From NCBI GenBank assembly GCA_964608495.1, contig CAZSOQ010000112.1:1-16864 (forward strand): DNA of 16,864 nucleotides, written 5' to 3'. Below are positions 15,022 to 16,864 of the stretch, piece after piece; position 1 is the first letter of the stretch; every line of letters begins with the position of its first letter. The position numbers and the translations under genes were made by a program. The stretch comes from JAKORR01 sp964608495. Its GTDB lineage: Bacteria > Armatimonadota > Zipacnadia > Zipacnadales > FEN-943. Below the pieces are notes generated by a model. That model was not told the origin of the DNA and did no database searches. It was given only the letters and a program-made list of their open reading frames with translations.

Positions 15022-15923
15022 CGCAGCCGCGACCTCCTGGCGATGACCGTGGCCAAGGCGACGTCGAAGGGCTGCGCCGTGTCGCAGAGCTGGTAGTCCA
15101 GGTCGTGGGCGCGCAGGCCCTGCCGAAGCTGAGTCAGGTGGGCCGCCAGCGCCTCGTGGTACGCCCGGCGGACGGCGCTCGCGTCCGCGGGCACGCGGCC
15201 CTGCGTCTCCGGCTCGATGAAGGCCCACGGGCCCCGGAAGGGGAAGGTCAGCTCGTCCGGGTGCAGCACGTGCAGGACCACCACGTCGTGCCCGTGTCGC
15301 CGCAGGAAGCGCAGGCCCCGCATCACGGGCTCGGGCTCGGCCCACAGGTCCGAGATGAGCACCACCAGCCCCCGGCGTCCCATCGCCGCCACCACCTCCC
15401 CCAGCCCCCGGGGCAGGTCCGTCTCGGCGCCCGGCCGCACTGCCTCCAGGCTGTCCATGATGCGGCTCAGGTGCGCGCGCTGCGACCGCGGCGGCAGCAT
15501 CTCGCGCAGCTCCGTGTCTATCAACCCCAGCCCCGGCGCGTCCCGCTGCCGCCAGGCCAGGTAGGCCAGCCCGGCCGTCAGGTACGTCCCGTAGGCCAGC
15601 TTGCTGACACCGCGCTCCGGGTAGTCCATCGAGCCGCTGATGTCCAGCAGCAGGTACACCGACAGGTTCGTCTCGGCGTCGAATTCCTTGACGAAGTGCC
15701 GCTCCGACCGCGCGTAGAGCCGCCAGTCGAGGTGGCGCGTGTCGTCGCCGGGCGAGTACTCGCGGTGGTCCGCGAACTCGACGCTCGCCCCACGCAGCCG
15801 GCTGCGGTGTTGCCCCGAGAAGTGCCCCTCCACCATCACCCGCGCGCGCAGGTACATAGACGCCAGGCGTGCCAGCGCCTCGGCCGTCACCGCCTCGCAT
15901 ACTGTTCCGACCTGCTCCGCCAT
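15018..15923 (-). CDS. DUF58 domain protein with von Willebrand factor A-like MIDAS motif
   Basis: A 301-residue, apparently soluble protein. The DUF58 signature is clear: GASVEFADHREYSPGDDTRH, then LDWRLYARSERHFVKEF. It leads into a vWA-like fold with D94-I-S96-G-S98 (LLLDISGSMD), T168-D169 and D192 (LISDLW), which would form a metal-ion-dependent adhesion site. DUF58 proteins are commonly encoded with MoxR AAA ATPases and membrane partners in chaperone-like clusters; here the immediate partner is the overlapping membrane protein, and no MoxR gene is in view. ATG 15923 (GGGAG 8 nt upstream) is chosen over the longer frame to 16157, whose extra residues are Arg/Gly/Pro-rich and non-homologous in appearance. 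ATG 15953 is the other candidate. Confidence 0.9.
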   Translation of the reverse strand: MAEQVGTVCEAVTAEALARLASMYLRARVMVEGHFSGQHRSRLRGASVEFADHREYSPGDDTRHLDWRLYARSERHFVKEFDAETNLSVYLLLDISGSMDYPERGVSKLAYGTYLTAGLAYLAWRQRDAPGLGLIDTELREMLPPRSQRAHLSRIMDSLEAVRPGAETDLPRGLGEVVAAMGRRGLVVLISDLWAEPEPVMRGLRFLRRHGHDVVVLHVLHPDELTFPFRGPWAFIEPETQGRVPADASAVRRAYHEALAAHLTQLRQGLRAHDLDYQLCDTAQPFDVALATVIARRSRLR

Positions 15924-16155
15924 CGTGGCCGCTCCCGGCAAGCGAATCCGCATTATGCGGCAAATCCCGCCACCGCGCCAGCGCCGCCCCTGCCGCGATC
16001 TCCCGCTTGAGGAGGAGGACGCCCGCGGCCTCGCGGCGAACCTGCGCCTCGCGCGTGGCCGGCAGCGTCGCGGACCGGGCTCCGCCGCCACGCCGGGCCG
16101 GCCGGGCCTTCCCACCGGCCCCCGACCCTTCCGCGAACCACGGGAGGCTCTGCTC
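15924..16155. other. Divergent intergenic region between DUF58 and GH172 genes
   Basis: 232 nt, very GC-rich, between two outward-facing genes. Apart from the CATAAT palindrome and the ribosome site of the GH172 gene (GGGAGG 16142-16147), I see nothing I can support, and no plus-strand promoter. Confidence 0.4.
15948..15960 (-). promoter_or_regulatory. Possible -10 element with overlapping palindrome upstream of the DUF58 gene
   Basis: Minus-strand CATAAT (15957-15952) sits about 30 nt before ATG 15923 and matches the -10 consensus at 5 of 6 positions. No good -35 is found. It lies inside the palindrome CCGCAT-T-ATGCGG, so a repressor could occlude it. Six-base arms occur often by chance. 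Confidence 0.3.
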
Positions 16156-16864
16156 ATGGACTATCCGGTTGGCTTCTGCATGGGTCTGGGCAATCTGCCC
16201 CTGATAGCCGACGCCGAGACCCGCTCGATCTCGGCCGAGAACCCCACGGGGGAGCGAGGCGCGGGCGCCCAGGCCGTCCCCGACCCCGCCGGGGCCGCCG
16301 GCGAGCTCGGCCAGGGCTGGAAAGTGCGACCCTGCATCACCCTCGACCCGGGCAGCACCACGACCCTCGCCGACATCGAGGGCCCGGGCATCCTTCAGCA
16401 CATCTGGATCACCGTGCACCCCAACGCCTATCGCGACACCGTCCTGCGCTTCTACTGGGACGACGAGGACACGCCCTCCGTCGAGGTGCCCCTCGGCGAC
16501 TTCTTCTGCAACGGCCACGGCAAGCGCTACAACGTCACCTCGGTGCCCATCTGCGTCAACCCCTCCGGCGGCTTCAACTCCTACTGGCCCATGCCCTTCG
16601 CCAAGCGGGCGCGCGTGACCGTCGAGAACCAGCGCTGGGAGCCCATCGGCGGCTTCTTCTACCAGATCACCTACGCCCTCACGGCCATCCCAGCCAACGC
16701 GGCTCACTTCCACGCCCAGTGGCGGCGGTCGCTGACGACCCGTGAGTACCCCGAGCACGTGATCCTCGACGGCATCAAGGGCCGCGGCCACTACGTGGGC
16801 ACCTTCCTGGCCTGGACGCAGTTCTCCGACGGCTGGTGGGGCGAGGGGGAGATCAAGTTCTACC
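16156..16864 (+). CDS. GH172-like (DUF2961) protein, 5' part only
   Basis: The first 236 codons of a DUF2961 protein; the gene continues beyond the window. Characteristic segments are SISAENPTGERGAG, GWKVRPCITLDPGSTTTLAD, GPGILQHIWITV, LRFYWDDEDTPSVEVPLGDF and, at the window edge, WWGEGEIKFY (E230, E232). DUF2961 is now glycoside hydrolase family 172, whose studied members act on alpha-D-fructofuranosides or D-arabinofuranosides; catalytic glutamates lie in the region around and after this last motif. No signal peptide is seen, so it is probably cytoplasmic. ATG 16156 has GGGAGG 8 nt upstream. It is transcribed divergently from the DUF58 gene. The exact substrate cannot be inferred. Confidence 0.92.
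   Translation, partial: MDYPVGFCMGLGNLPLIADAETRSISAENPTGERGAGAQAVPDPAGAAGELGQGWKVRPCITLDPGSTTTLADIEGPGILQHIWITVHPNAYRDTVLRFYWDDEDTPSVEVPLGDFFCNGHGKRYNVTSVPICVNPSGGFNSYWPMPFAKRARVTVENQRWEPIGGFFYQITYALTAIPANAAHFHAQWRRSLTTREYPEHVILDGIKGRGHYVGTFLAWTQFSDGWWGEGEIKFY

Noticed and set aside
15022..16791. Upstream extension of the membrane-protein frame to a 1238-residue ORF
   Set aside because: The extra part is antisense to the GH172 gene and out of frame with the DUF58 gene; its composition is a GC-rich shadow and the hydrophobic protein begins at 15021.

Overview
The window is a GC-rich, densely coded bacterial fragment with no rRNA, tRNA, CRISPR array, insertion sequence or phage gene that I can see. 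The mixture of large secreted glycoside hydrolases, a GH172/DUF2961 protein, a DUF58/large-membrane-protein pair, type II secretion/type IV pilus assembly genes and many non-ATG starts resembles uncultivated Armatimonadota, Planctomycetota or similar polysaccharide-degrading lineages. That placement is an inference from gene content only. No gene-free stretch exceeds 300 bases; the longest gaps are 2543-2730 (188 nt) and 15924-16155 (232 nt).

Layout. (1) 1-2542, minus strand: a type II secretion/type IV pilus inner-membrane protein (GspF/PilC-like) followed by its ATPase (GspE/PilB-like), which runs off the left edge. (2) 2731-10839, plus strand, divergent from (1): a secreted clan GH-A hydrolase with a DUF5060-like domain, a NIF3-like metalloprotein, a small three-helix membrane protein resembling the PycTM/DUF5706 Pycsar effector domain, and a 1350-residue secreted GH42-like protein. 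Gaps of 61, 42 and 122 nt suggest a co-directional unit. (3) 10862-11772, plus strand: a separately promoted lipoprotein with a Gly/Pro/Ala collagen-like stretch and a TPR-like region, closed by a strong hairpin terminator. (4) 15923 down to 11875, minus strand: DUF58 protein, a multi-span membrane protein (translationally overlapping the DUF58 gene), then a D-2-hydroxyacid dehydrogenase ending at the other side of the same hairpin. (5) 16156 to the right edge, plus strand: a GH172/DUF2961 protein, cut by the window end.

How it may work together (inference): the plus-strand cluster looks like a glycan-foraging unit, with export and surface machinery encoded next to it. The most intriguing element is the PycTM-like protein between a NIF3-like protein and the giant hydrolase, with no nucleotide cyclase in view. 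It is either a stray defence effector or a member of a signalling/membrane family not tied to Pycsar. Annotation here rests on motifs read by eye; no database search was possible.
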